A stretch of DNA of 64,000 bases, taken from NCBI GenBank assembly GCA_032871835.1, contig CM065297.1:71101253-71165252 (forward strand). Reading direction: 5' to 3'. Source of the DNA: Dipteronia dyeriana. Its lineage: Eukaryota > Streptophyta > Magnoliopsida > Sapindales > Sapindaceae. The position numbers were made by a program, and so were the translations under genes. Below are positions 1-11,461 of this stretch, one piece after another. Each line of letters begins with the position of its first letter. Positions within the stretch are counted from its first letter, which is position 1. A model generated the notes under the pieces. It did no database searches, was not told the DNA's origin, and saw nothing but the letters and a program-made list of their open reading frames with translations.

Positions 1-424
1 AGAGAGAAATTTCGGGCACTTCCTTTTTTTGGAGAGAAATTTTGCCCAAACATTAATCTAAGGGAGAGAAATTTCGGCCAAGAGAAAATTTTTAGTGTAG
101 AGAATCCAGATCTTGCTCTAGATAAATTCTTCCAACTCTAAAGATTGGTGTGTGAAAATTTGGAAAAGAAGAAAAGGAAGAAAGAACGTTTTGTATTCGA
201 TAGTGCACTAGTAGCCTTTACATTAAAATGTTTTGTGTACAACATTGAATCTAGGTTCACGCGAGTAGCAATCAAATTGATTTATAATTTACAAACGACC
301 TAACATCTTTTTATTTTTCTACTTGGAGGATTATTGTGACTAACAAAGAAAGAGATTTTGTTTGTTTCCATCCTCAGGTATACAATTTAAAAAGGGAGAC
401 CACACTCCTAGGTGATTCACGTTC
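1..424 (+). repeat. Older family-A Copia LTR (A0), left fragment
   Basis: From about 170 onward this stretch aligns with the 3' third of the A1 LTR (about 2130-2385), sharing blocks such as GGAGGATTATTGTGA and TTTGTTTGTTTCCATCCTCA. The similarity stops at 424, exactly where A1 begins, and resumes at 5535 on the far side of A1. It is therefore an older LTR of the same family split by A1. Its left end lies outside the window. The first 120 bases, with repeated GAGAGAAATTT, have no clear counterpart in A1. Confidence 0.8.
420..424. other. Target-site duplication of A1, left copy
   Basis: CGTTC precedes the 5' TG of A1. The right copy at 5530-5534 reads TGTTC, one C-to-T change. The uninterrupted LTR sequence at this point in A1 itself (GATTCACGTTCGTGATT near 2376-2392) confirms the pre-insertion sequence. 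Confidence 0.8.
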
Positions 425-2595
425 TGTTAGGATTATGCTCGATAGCAAGAGTATAATATTGTATTTGACAATCTTTTCATATTAATAAAGTGATTTCTAG
501 TTTAACAAATCTTATAGCATTTATAGTTTAATTATTATAATTGTCAAAAGTAAATAATAATAAGGTCAAAAGACTTTGAGAAAAGAAGAATTGTTCATAC
601 ATCTAGATATGTATGAGGTAGACACAATTTTTTAATTAGTCTTGAATAATATTCATAACTTAAGATAAAAGGTTGGGCACCTTTATATTGTCAAAGTTAT
701 AGATTCTTTTGCTAGCATTTGAGTGGGATTTAATGTGTTATGATGAGTCTAAAATCATCAAAGTGTGGTGTCTTTGGGCAAAAGAATCTAGTGCACTTGG
801 TGCATTGAATATGATCACAATGAAATACATTATCTAGAACCGTCAATAGATAAAAGTTTTTCATTTGAAGACAATCAGAGAGTCTATCTCAATCCTGAGA
901 TAAATGATGGACTTATGGTTGCAAGTGTTATCATTTGAGCTATCAATGAGTACGATTATATAGCATAGTCTATCCTCGATAGTTTGGTGGTATTCATTTG
1001 TTAATCGATAGAGGACTTCATTTATACATATGGATATCGTGGCTCCATTTATTAAATGAGAGTAGAATATCATCATATGAATGTTTTGAGGTATTGGATA
1101 TTAAATATTAACGTTAAGTTTTCAATAGTGTCTATTGAAACATAGCTTCTGGACCAGTCGAAATATCCAAGTTCAAAATGCGGTCATATGAGTAAATATG
1201 TTAACTTGGAGAGCTATAGATGGTCTATGAGCTCTTGGCGATTACTGGTGTTCTTCACGAGGATACACGTTCTCCAATAAGGTTGTCTAGGGTACGAATG
1301 AGTAACATCAACTAATTCTATCTTTATTTAAGAGTTCAATTTTGGTTCTTTAGTGGAATGAACTAAAATTAAATAGATCGGACCTAAGTGAATCATTTGT
1401 TGATTGTGATTGGGTTGTGTCTATTGGAGCTCAAATTTAGATAGCCTGCCAAGATCCCCAATCCACACGAACTTGTATGGATCACTTGATATATTCTACC
1501 GGACCAATTTAGGGGTCCATCTAGAATTGTATTGAGGTATGTGGACTTGTTTCTTTTTGTAAGGATGGGTCTTGTTCACATGTGGACTTTTTATAAAGGT
1601 CAAATGGATTTAATAAAATAAGAAAATAATATATTGGCCCATATATATGTGTTGGGTGGCAAGGCTATTTAGAATATCTTAATCATATTATATTATTTTA
1701 TTATTTAATTAAATAGAAATTAATTAATTTGGTGATTAATTAATTATGTAATTAAAAGTCAAAATCTTTTTCTATTAGGAGATGATCTCCTAATATTATA
1801 CTATTGTTGGTATTATAATTAATATTAAAGACTATATTTGATAAGTAGATAAATAAAAGGAATTATTTATCTAATCAAATTAGCAAGTTTTTAATATGGT
1901 TACAAATACACTATTAAGTTGGATTAGGAGTCTTGGTGTAGGATAGAATTTTTTTTAGAAAAGGATTCTTAACCACCAAATAAATCCTTCTTAGGAGAGG
2001 ATTTGGTCTCCTATATCCTACTTGTAAATTCCGAATAAGCCTTAGTTTTTGGTGTGAGAAGTTGTTTTTTTTATTGTTATATAAAAAAAAACTTCGTCCA
2101 ACTCACTGTGTGAAGAATTCGGCCAAGCATAGAGAAAAGAGGGAACGTTTTTGTTTTCGATAGTACACTAGTATCCTTTGCATGAAAAGGGTTTTGTGTA
2201 CAACATCGAATCAAGGTTCACTCGAGTTTCAATCAAATTGATTGATAATTCAAAAGTGACCGGACGTTCTTGGTTTTTTTCTTGGAGGATTATTGTGATT
2301 AACAAAGAAGAAGATTTTGTTTGTTTCCATCCTCAAGTATACAATTTAAAGAAAGGGAGCCCACACTCATAGGTGATTCACGTTCGTGATTAGATTGGAA
2401 GATCTTGTGGATTCAATTTGACGCTAGTTCAATCGTCACGAAATAAAAAAAGGTACGATACTTTTTATATACATCAATTAATCTAGGGTTAAAGTACTTG
2501 TTATTAAAAGGGAATTTTTTTATATATATACGCAAACCCTAATTTTCTAATTTTTTCACGCTTCCGTTGCGTTTTGAACCATTTTTTTGCCTACA
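425..2595 (+). repeat. 5' LTR of A1
   Basis: A 2171-bp LTR bounded by TG (425) and CA (2594-2595), followed two bases later by a primer-binding site. It aligns over its length with the A2 LTR at 54341-56491. It is AT-rich and holds no credible gene; small ORFs here are chance. Confidence 0.88.
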
Positions 2596-2597
2596 AA

Positions 2598-2610
2598 TGG
2601 TATCAGAGTC
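2598..2610 (+). other. Primer-binding site of A1
   Basis: TGGTATCAGAGTC lies just 3' of the LTR. Plant Copia elements typically prime from initiator Met-tRNA at TGGTATCAGAGC; this copy has one change from the A2 site (TGGTATCAGAGCC). Confidence 0.85.
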
Positions 2611-2726
2611 TGGTTGTACCCTTGATTAATTGATGTATGTGTTCGCGATTTTTTTTCGTATATATACATGTTTTAGAAAGAGATGACACTCTAAGTATTC
2701 GCATATATATTTACATTGGAATGTAT

Positions 2727-2728
<2 letters not shown>

Positions 2729-2774
<46 letters not shown>
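2729..2774. repeat. (AT)n microsatellite, about 23 units
   Basis: An uninterrupted AT dinucleotide run in the A1 leader. The same place in A2 (about 56630-56645) has only a few units, so the run grew after the two copies separated. It creates artificial Ile-Tyr ORFs on both strands. Confidence 0.95.
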
Positions 2775-2777
<3 letters not shown>

Positions 2778-2984
2778 TTATATGTGGTTTGCTATTGCTC
2801 AATTTTGGTCCTAGAATTTCAATGTATTTTGTTTTGGGATTGTAAGAAGAATGGTGGTCTATCATCGCCATAATTTCCTTCTTGTTAGTTGCTAAGTTTT
2901 TTTATTTATTTTGTTTTTTGTAATAAAAAAAGCTGCACTATTGTAATTAAAAAAATTGCAGTATTTTATTTATTTATAATTCTT

Positions 2985-3445
2985 CTGTAATACATTCAAG
3001 TATCGAATAATCGAAGGTTTGAAGAATTAGAAGCAGCCGGAACAAGTTTGGGACCGTGCGAGCATAGCAACGAACGTGCGTGCGAAGAGCGCATAACCAC
3101 GTTTGTTGTGGCATGAGCTGCGCACGACAACCCTTTGGTAGACATGGGCTGCGCATGGCCACCCTTTATGGGTTTGCGGCATGGAAACGCCCATGGGTAA
3201 GGGCGAAGGGTGCGCACGCCCTCTGTAATACATTCAAGTATCGAAGACTCAAAGGTTTGAAAAATTGGAAACAACCAGAACAAGTTTGGGACCGTGCGAG
3301 CCATAGCAACGAATGTGTGTGCGAAGAGCGCGCAGCCACGTTTGTTGTGGCATGAGGGTTGCACATGGCCACCCTTTATGGGTTTGTGGCATGCGCACGC
3401 CCATGGGTAATGGCGAAGGGTGCGCACGCCCATGGGAGGTAGCCG
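2985..3445 (+). repeat. Tandem duplication in A1 leader, 238-bp unit
   Basis: CTGTAATACATTCAAGTATC begins at 2985 and again at 3223, followed in both by matching GC-rich sequence (GGGACCGTGCGAGC, CACGTTTGTTGTGGCATGAG). A2 carries one copy (from about 56836). ORFs in this region are by-products of the repeat. Confidence 0.85.
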
Positions 3446-4226
3446 ATGGAGTCCGAACGATGAAGGTCGCGTGAAGACTTGTTCGTCAAGAAAAGAGTTC
3501 TTGTATTCCAAGGTTTATGTAATTTACTTGTTTTTCTACGATTGACCAAAATTGTAGCTATTTATATTTTTGTAAATATTGCAATGTTTGTCATTGTTTG
3601 ATAACATGTCATATAGAATAGGAGTGTCACTCATATATCTCTTTTGGTATGAACATGCATAGAGTGATTTAGGTATCTAAATTGGCATCTAGATAACTTG
3701 GTAAATCATTCTTTGGAATTCGATCACACGCCTTAAACAATTGAGTGGGAGAAGGTGTTTTGGAACACCTACGACCTCCAAGTTTAAGTGAGCTTTATGT
3801 TTTGTAAATAACCTCCCAAGAGGTATTCATGAATGGAATTTAGCAAGATACTTCCTTACTAGGATAGACTAGACAATTAGCCCAAACGATATCTACTCCC
3901 AAAGGAGAGATATTCGTGAGGGATTATATTGAAGGTCGATAACTTGGTAACACACTCAATGTACTTTTATTAATTTCCTCCCAAGAGTTCTTGTTAATAA
4001 AATTGCAAGGCTAAAATAGAAAACGTTGGTTGTTATGTTAACAATTAGGTGGGACCTAGTCCAACTAGTAAATGGTGCGTACTCCCAAAAGAGGCGTGAC
4101 ATTTATGGGCGTTGGATCACCGTTGAATTTTTATGATTGAATTATTTTATTTAATTCAAGATAAATATTCAAAAGTGCTTTATCATGATTATTTACTTAT
4201 ATATTTTTTGTTAATATAAAGAAATC
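3446..4226 (+). other. Untranslated leader of A1 between repeats and gag
   Basis: It aligns with the A2 leader (about 57060-57835) with many small differences and no conserved reading frame. I see nothing else in it. Confidence 0.6.
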
Positions 4227-4910
4227 ATAACCCCATCCCTAATCAATATCCTAAAAGATAATACTTTAACTGATGATAATTATGTCACATGGAAAAGGAA
4301 AATTGGATGTTATTCCAAGCTGAAAAACATAAATTCGTTATGTCTATTCCTTAACCACCAAACTAATGAATCTACTCAGAAGCAAAGAGATGAGTATCAG
4401 TAGTGGAAGTCTTCAGATGTGATGGCTAAATGTACGTTGATTTATGGCCATCATCTCCGACGTGTTGCAACAACAACATGAAGCAATGGAGACTGCTGCC
4501 GATATAATGATGTCTCTATAGGAGATATTAGCTATGAGGTCTAGGATGACTAACAAAGAGGTGGTGACTGCTTTCATGAATCCTAGGATGAAACATGGAC
4601 AGGCTATGAAAGTCATAGCACATCTCAACATTGCTGAACTGAATGGTGCTGAGATAGTTGGTGAGACCAAAATTGACATGATTGTCAACCCACTATCAGA
4701 TTCCTTTGATCAATTCAAGTTGGACTATACCTTGAATAATAAGGTATGAACCTTGCAAAGCCTGATGCAAGATATTCAAAGCAACAAGATAATCCTTGTG
4801 AAAGTCAAGGGTAAAAAGATTCATATGCTAGGTAAGTTGCTACTGTTAAAGACCCGTAAGAAGGTCAAGAGACAACAGAAAAAAAAACAACTTGAGCCTT
4901 TTTAGAAGGA
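4227..4910 (+). pseudogene. Broken Copia gag of A1
   Basis: A2 has ATG-ACC-CCA at 57836; here the same codon is ATA (4227-4229), so the start is lost. The readable part (4534-4749) contains GETKIDMIV and DSFDQFKLDY, the UBN2-type gag pattern of plant Copia elements (a capsid-forming protein that packages the RNA). Frameshifts and stops separate the pieces. A zinc knuckle is not present before the deletion junction near 4910-4934. Confidence 0.8.
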
Positions 4911-4933
4911 GACTGAATAAGAGAGGATTCTTA

Positions 4934-5529
4934 ACCACCAAGTAAATCCTTCTTAGAAGAGGATTTGGTCTCCTATATATACTACTTGTAAATTTCGAAC
5001 AAGCCTTAGTTTTTGGTGTGAGAAGTTGTTTTTTATTTGTTTTTTATTTGTTTTTTTTTATTGTTATAAAAAAAAAACTTCGTCCAACTCATTATGTGAA
5101 GAATTTGGCCAAGCATAGAGAAAAGAGGGAATGTTTTTGTTTTCTGTAGTACACTAGTATCCTTTGCATCAAAAGGGTTTTGTGTATAACATCGAATCAA
5201 GGTTCACTCGAGTTTCAATCAAATTGATTGAAAATTCAAAAGTGACCGGACATTCTTTGTTTTTCTCTTGAAGGATTATTGTGACTAACAAAGAAGAAGA
5301 TTTTGTTTGTTTCCATCCTCAGGTATACAATTTAAAGAAAGGGAGCCCACACTCCTAGGTGATTCACGTTCGTGATTGGATTGGAAGATCTTGCGGATTC
5401 AATTCGACGCTAGTTCAATTGTCACGAAAAAAAAGGTACGATACTTTTTATATACATCAATTAATCTAGGGTTAAGGTACTGGTTATTAAAAGGGATTTT
5501 TTTATATTTTGAACCATTTTTTCTCTACA
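4934..5529 (+). repeat. 3' LTR of A1, truncated
   Basis: It aligns with about 1964-2595 of the 5' LTR, starting at AGGATTCTTAACCACCAA. The first roughly 1540 bp of the LTR are missing. A short similar tract (TTTTAGAAGGA at 4910-4920 versus TTTTTTAGAAAAGGA at about 1951) may have guided the deletion. Confidence 0.85.
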
Positions 5530-5534
5530 TGTTC
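5530..5534. other. Target-site duplication of A1, right copy
   Basis: TGTTC, matching CGTTC at 420-424 except for one C-to-T change. Confidence 0.8.
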
Positions 5535-5727
5535 GTGATTCGATTGGAAGATCTTACAGATTAAATCCGGTGCTAGTTCAATCGTTACGAGAAAAAAGGT
5601 ACGATACTTTAAATATATGTCAATTAATCTAGGGTTAAGGTTCCGTCTATTAAATGGAAATTATTTTGAAATATACCGAACCCTCATTCTATGTTTCTGC
5701 CGCGTTTTGAACCGATTTTTTCTTACA
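5535..5727 (+). repeat. Older family-A LTR (A0), right remainder
   Basis: It continues the LTR interrupted at 424: GTGATTCGATTGGAAGATCTT onward matches the A1 LTR from about 2387, and it ends TCTTACA like the other LTR 3' ends. No PBS follows, so A0 is either a solo LTR or a 3' LTR. Confidence 0.8.
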
Positions 5728-6171
5728 CTTGACATTCCTGCAAAAGAAAATGAGCAGTAGTGGACCACGTATAGGTATATTTCCTTGGTTGGGACTCCCA
5801 ATGCTTTAGTCAGTATAAACTTTGGTAAACGAGAAAGGTAAGATATGACAAAAAATATTGCTTAATTATTTGGGATGAGGCTCCTATGGCCAATCTGGGT
5901 ACCTGGCATTCCTATTCTAGGAATCCTGGTATATAGACAAATACACGTCGGTGAATCATGGTACAAGTCATTCCTACTTTAGGAATCCTGGTACCTAGGA
6001 AAAATGGCTAAATGATCCTAGTAAGGCACTCTGCCATCCAGATCCTTCTTTGCGGGGGGTGGTCGGGCGAAGGCAGTAGGATAGCTATTTGGCTATCTGG
6101 CTATCCTGATCTTGAGGAAGTGACGGGTAACTAAGGCCACAACTTTGCAACCTTGGTCAGTAGACAACTAT
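5728..6171 (-). repeat. 3' noncoding region of Gypsy element G0 (left part)
   Basis: The last 190 bases (GATCCTTCTTTGCGGGGGGTGG..., GGCAGTAGGATAGC) are the reverse complement of the roughly 100-bp subrepeats that follow integrase in G1 (32285-32580) and G2 (45400-45790). The first 250 bases are more weakly similar to the sequence that follows those subrepeats. The region continues at 16429 after B1. No coding sequence seen. Confidence 0.6.
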
Positions 6172-6176
6172 GCACT
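6172..6176. other. Target-site duplication of B1, left copy
   Basis: GCACT, identical to 16424-16428, directly outside the TG...CA ends of B1. Confidence 0.85.
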
Positions 6177-8372
6177 TGAAATTCCCTTTATCTTTGTAGT
6201 GAAATATACCTAGGGGGTTAATAAGTATATGCTCAAATTTTTATTTTATTTTTTTAAAACAATACAATTCTAAATGCTTAATGAAAATTGCAAACAAAGA
6301 CACACGGTATTTACATGGTTAAACCTTCAAAGAGGAAACATCCACGGGTTGATTTCACAACCACCGGCAAAAGCAAATCAACTATTTCAAATAGAGTTAC
6401 AAACTCAAGCAATCACACATGCTCTACAAGCTTTCACTCTCACTCTATCTTGAACCTAGTGATCTACTAAGCTGACTTCCTATCCAAAACCCCCTGTCTC
6501 TAGGAAGATTTCTTGCTCACCTATCTGGATCCTCCCGACCCTAGGCAAGACTTCTTGCTTGACTATCCAAGGCTTCACACCTCTAGCCAAGACTTTCTTG
6601 CTTGACAATCTGAGGCTTCACACCTCTTGCCAAGACTTTCTTGCTCAACAATCCGAGGTTTAACACCTCTTGTCGAGACTTCCACTTGCTTAGCTATCCA
6701 AGTCCTCCCGACTCTAGCTAAGACTTACAAATGCTCAAATCAAAGAATCACTCTAAGATATGAGACTTTCTACCTCTTCACAAGGCATCTAAGTGATTAT
6801 AAATGTAAATCGCAAACAAGCACTCAACATAGAAAATGATGATCAACAAATTCTATGGACATGCAACTAGATGACTAGATTATGCTTTCAAAGATCAATC
6901 ACAAATGCATCTAGACAACCTAAGCATGTTATCAACTAAGAACCAAATCAATGAAATGAATATACCAATTGATGTAGATCTAGTTCTTAGAAAATGAAAT
7001 AAATATAGAAATAGTCAATCAATCATAAGAACAAAAGATTTCTAGAAACAATTTCATGTTTATCAAGTTTAGCCCAAATCATTCAATATATCACAAATTT
7101 AGCTAAACTTGAAAATCAAATCAACAAACCACAAAATGATATCAAAATCATCCTAGTCATGTTTCTTAATCAAATAACATCAATCAATAAGAAGATCTAA
7201 CAAGAAAACTAAGAAGAAGATGATTTTACCAACAAGGATGCAATCATGAACTGAAGATCAGATCACAACGAAAAATGTAGATATCATTTGGTCCAGGAAA
7301 TGATTGGTGTTTGTATAAATCTTCAATACACTCGAAATCGGTTTTTGAATCAAGTGATTCGGAGTAGAAATGAAGAAGTTATCACAAAAACAAAAATCAA
7401 AATGTTGAGAGAAAAATTCTGCAAATTGTTCTTCAAATTCGTTTTTCTCTACATATAAGGAATGAGAGGGAATGAGAGGTTTTAAAGAGTGAAAAGACCA
7501 AATGACCAAAACAATCTCCTTCCTTAGTGTCTCCCCGAGAGGGCGCGTGGGTATCTCGGGGCAGAACACTTTTGGGGCCGAGATGGCCACGCGCCATCTC
7601 GGGTTGGTGCATGATGATGGCTTAAGCTATCACACCTCACCCCTTGCGCTCTCCTCGTATTCTTCGACCGTTCTTTGGCGTCCGAACTCCGAATTCAAAT
7701 ATGTTTGAAGATTACAAACCGGAACTCCCTCACGGACATGGAAATATAAGATACTCAACCCAGAAAATAATAATTTGACTCAATATGTGAAGATGAAGAC
7801 AATGTATGCAACATGAGTTGAAAGTTTAGTATCTTTTAACTTAGAACTTGAAATCAATAGTATGAGTAACCGAAATGACCGGAACTCAATCAAGAATGAT
7901 TTAAGACTAAATTAAAGTTCAAGGTCCAAGTTATACAAACATATAAACAAACAAACACATTTCACACAAGAATGTAAACTACATAGAGATAGTCTCCATT
8001 CATGCATTTTCGAAAACATGTTACTTTCATACCAATGCATGAGCATTCAACTTCAAGTGTGTGAACGTGTTATACCAAATGATGCGCTACGATGCAGTGA
8101 CTCAAATGTATGAATTGTGTATGTGTGCGCAGTTAAAGATGCATAACTAAGCAGGGACACATATGAATGAATTGTGTGTGTGTGCAAAGAAGGATCTCGA
8201 TACCTTAGCATCCAAGAATAATACCAATCCTCTTGAAGACGAACTTTGCATCATGAGAAGTTGCTTTTCTTCCTTGAAGCTCTTTTCATCACGAACCACT
8301 TAAGCAAATAAGCAATACAAAGAAATGAAGTTTTGTTATGGAATCAAGCCAACACAAATCTAGGACCTAACA
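6177..8372 (-). repeat. 3' LTR of B1
   Basis: 2196 bp, reading TGAAATTCCC at the left and GACCTAACA at the right on the + strand. Most of it is close to the 5' LTR (14171-16403), by eye about 94-95%. Between about 7660 and 8185 it is instead identical to solo LTR B2 and clearly different from its own partner. A 19-20 base stretch present in the other copies after 8184 is missing here. Confidence 0.9.
7535..7612. repeat. Palindromic hairpin pair in Sirevirus-like LTR
   Basis: Two inverted-repeat units, the second reading CCGAGATGGCCACGCGCCAT then CTCGG, which is nearly its own reverse complement. The same paired motif recurs in the other B1 LTR (15546-15614), in B2 (about 20450-20512) and in solo LTR C (40865-40935), although surrounding sequence has drifted. 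Conserved palindromes in Sirevirus LTRs have been described; the role is unknown. Confidence 0.75.
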
Positions 8373-8386
8373 ATCTCCCCCTTTGG
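8373..8386 (-). other. Polypurine tract of B1
   Basis: On the minus strand CCAAAGGGGGAGAT abuts the TGTTAGG start of the 3' LTR, the expected primer site for plus-strand DNA synthesis. Confidence 0.85.
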
Positions 8387-9808
8387 CTATTCCATGACAA
8401 AACCTCTACCTCACCATACAATGATCTCTTATAATCAATGTTGATTGCATTCTCACATCCTCACATTACAAAGAGATATTACTAGACTAAAATGTCTTTA
8501 TGAGTCTTCAAGAATATCTTCACACATTCAACACACCTGTGGGACAAGAACAAGCAAAAGAAATCTTCTACAAAGAAGATAGGTGAGATAAACAAACAAT
8601 ATACAAATACCAAACAAAAGATCCCTTAACACTTCTTATCTCATGCAAACACAAAAATTTTCTCCCCCTTACTTTCTTCCCCTTAAGCCAAAATTTCTCC
8701 CCCTTAATGGATTGTCTCCCCTTTATATCAAAAGCAAGTAACATGGTGAGGAAACACTTTCTCCCCCCTTTTGACAAGGAATAGACAAAAAACATAGTAC
8801 ACAACCTACAGAGATAAATGCCAATTGAAAATGTCTATATAGAGAACTATGCTTAACAAACTAAGCTTCCCCTTAACATATGCTCCACATATTAATAAGC
8901 AAGGTAACTTGTTCACAAGGGATTCACACAATCACACATTTCAAGCAATAAAAGATAGTAAATCATTATTTTTCAACATTAAACAAGAGAATCATAGATT
9001 TTCATTATTCTCTCAAAAATAATCCCTCATTGCTAATAAATCAAGCACTTTAAGAAAAAATATGTGTGTGTGAAAAATGCCTCAAGCATATATAAAAGGA
9101 GTTATTGTGATATCAACATGCAAACTATTTCAACACATATCCATCTAAAGCTTTTCCAATCAAGGTCAAACCGATTATCATCCGGATTTTTTGCTTTAAA
9201 GAGAATAGATTTCAACATATGAGCGTGTGTGTGAATGTGGCTCGTCATTCCATTTCTGTTTTTCAATCCGACCAATCATAATTTTCAACTATACTCCATT
9301 TTAAGCCTTCCTCCATTTCTGTTTAGGCTTTGTATCAAAGAATTTTTTTAAAATTGATTTTTTTTTCAACACTTCTTTGATTATTTTAAACATAAACATA
9401 TACTCCTCATGACGGCTTTCACTCATCACAATGGTGTAGCCCTTTCCTACATTGGGCGGCTTCACAACCAAGGTGTGTAGCCCTTTTCATGAAGGTGCTC
9501 GTTGAGTTCTATGTAGATGCAGAAGCAAACTGGATACTAACCATAGGTCATCTATCATGTACTAGACAATGAACTTCAAAATGCATCCATAATCTACATG
9601 CTTTCAAACTCAATTACTCAAAACTTAAACATATAATAGAAGCATTTGTGCACTTTTAAAAACAAGATTTACAAAGACTTAAGTGCATGATCTAGAAGCA
9701 ATAAAAACTATTTAATCAAGATCATTACTTTTCACATGAGTAGCTCTCAAAGAAATAGATATACAATATAGTTTTGCTTATCAAGCCATTCATAACCACA
9801 CACAAGCA
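8387..9808 (-). other. B1 untranslated region with extra polypurine tracts
   Basis: It lies between the pol stop and the 3' LTR. On the minus strand, several PPT-like runs (AAGGGGGAGAAA and variants) occur at about 8655-8770, complementary to TTTCTCCCCCTT, TTCCCCTTAAG, TCTCCCCTTT and TTTCTCCCCCC. Multiple PPT copies here are a reported Sirevirus trait. A 78-residue reading frame at 8804-8568 is rich in Lys/Gly because of these runs and shows no domain. No env-like ORF is visible. Confidence 0.7.
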
Positions 9809-10162
9809 TTAATCAACACAAATCATGCCAATGGATCTTCTAAGAGATACAAATCTCTCTTTATCCAAGGGCCTTGTGAACAAGTCCGCAAGTTGATTCT
9901 TAGTAGGCATATGTTCAAGAGTTACTATTGAATGTTCAACAAGTTCTCTAATGAAATGATGCCTAATGTCTATATACTTTGTGTGTGAGTGTTGAACCGG
10001 ATTTTTAGAGATGTTAATGGCACTCATATTATCACAATAGAGAGTTATTTTACCTTGATTTATCTCATAATCCTTGAGAATTTGTTTCATCCATAGAAGT
10101 TGTGTGCAAGCACTTCCGGCCGCAATGTACTCCACTTCGGATGATGAAAGAGAGACGGAATT
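9809..10162 (-). pseudogene. B1 RNase H C-terminal half
   Basis: It is in the same frame as the upstream RT segment, after a TAA at 10165-10163. The residues read EYIAAGSACTQLLWMKQIL, YCDNMSA and HIRHHFIREL-like text, then MPTKNQLADLFTRPLD, the usual end of plant Copia polyproteins. RNase H degrades the RNA strand during reverse transcription. The frame ends at 9809 with a natural stop. The stop at the border falls where related proteins have Gln (SKK-Q-NSV), consistent with CAA to TAA. Confidence 0.85.
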
Positions 10163-11461
10163 TTATTTCTTGCTTAGCCAAGCAATCAAATTATTCCCCA
10201 AGTAAAAGCAACCGCCCGATCTGCTTTTACGATCATCAATGTTTCCAGTCCAATCTGCATCACAATAGCCAACAAGAATATCATTAGTATCAAAGGAATA
10301 AAATAAACCAAGATTATGTGTTCCTTTTATATACCTAATGATTCTTTTAACGACTTTCAAGTGGGATTCTTTTGGATTAGTTTGAAACCTAGCACACAAG
10401 CCTACACTAAAACAAATATCCGGCCTACTTGCCGTTAGGTAGAGAAGGCTACCTGTCATGCTCCAATAGAGACTTTGATCATCATTTTTTCCATTTTCAT
10501 CTTTGTCAAGTTTTAATATTGTACTCATAGGTGTTTCAAATTCTTTTCCACTTTCAAGGCCAAATTTCTTAACAAGATTTCTAGCATACTTAGATTGTGA
10601 CAATATGATACCGTTGCTAGATTGTTTCACTTGCATGCCTAGAAAGTAATTGAGTTCTTCTACCATGCTCATTTCAAATTCTCTTGACATCACATTCACA
10701 AAATCATCAACCTTGGTTTTACATGTAGACCCAAACACTATATCATCAACATATATTTGTGCAACAAAAATGTCATTGTTATAATGCTTGACAAATAATG
10801 TTCTATCAATACCACCTCTCCTATATTGGTTGTCAATAAGATATTGAGTCAACCTATCATACCAAGCTCTAGGAGCTTGCTTAAGGCCATAAAGAGCCTT
10901 TTTCAATTTAAACACATGATTAGGAGAGTGTGGGTCTATAAAACCCTTAGGTTGTTCAACATACACTTCTTCTTGAAGGTATCCATTGAGAAAAGCACTT
11001 TTGACATCCATTTGAAAAAATTTGAATTTTTTAAGAAATGCAATGGACAACAAAAGCCTAATGGACTCAAGACGTGCAACGGGTGCAAAAGTCTCATCAA
11101 AGTCTACACCCTCAACTTGAGTGTATCCTTGAGCCAATAGTCTTGCTTTATTTCTAACAATCTTTCCACATTCATCGGTCTTATTCCTAAACACCCATTT
11201 TGTATCAATCACATTGATATCTTTTGGTATAGGAACTAATGACCACACTTCATTCCTCTCAAATTGATTTAGTTTTTCTTGTATGGCATTAACCCAATAT
11301 TCATCAATAATTGCTTCATTAATATTCTTGGGCTCAATTTGAGAAGTGTAGCAAGCATATGAAATTTGGTTAGCTAGTTGTCTTCTAGTTCTAACCCCTT
11401 CATTCAAATCACCTATGATGTCTTGTTGGCAATGCATGTTTTTAAGTCTAGAATTAGAATT
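10163..11461 (-). pseudogene. B1 reverse transcriptase and RNase H N-terminal half
   Basis: The longest open stretch (11437-10163, 424 residues). RT motifs: [40 protein letters not shown] in shortened form, [11 protein letters not shown] (residues 142-152), [12 protein letters not shown], and the catalytic YVDD at residues 229-232. It then runs into RNase H with [10 protein letters not shown] and [11 protein letters not shown]. All recognisable RT catalytic residues are intact. It follows in frame from the integrase segment after a TAA at 11464-11462. Confidence 0.9.

Larger units (their letters stand above)
425..5529 (+). mobile_element. Copia-type LTR retrotransposon A1, deleted
   Basis: The element starts TGTTAGGATTATGC and ends CTCTACA, flanked by CGTTC/TGTTC. 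It holds a full 5' LTR, a PBS, a long leader, a broken gag and the last 600 bp of the 3' LTR. Protease, integrase, RT, RNase H and the first two thirds of the 3' LTR are missing: gag is joined directly to the middle of the LTR near 4910-4934. The related element A2 (54341-61538) shows what was lost. It cannot move on its own. Confidence 0.88.

Noticed and set aside
2626..2873. ORFs on both strands rich in Ile-Tyr
   Set aside because: Produced by the (AT)n microsatellite; absent from the A2 leader.
2996..3511. 171-residue minus-strand ORF in the A1 leader
   Set aside because: It spans the tandem 238-bp duplication and reads the same text twice; A2 does not keep it. No domain.
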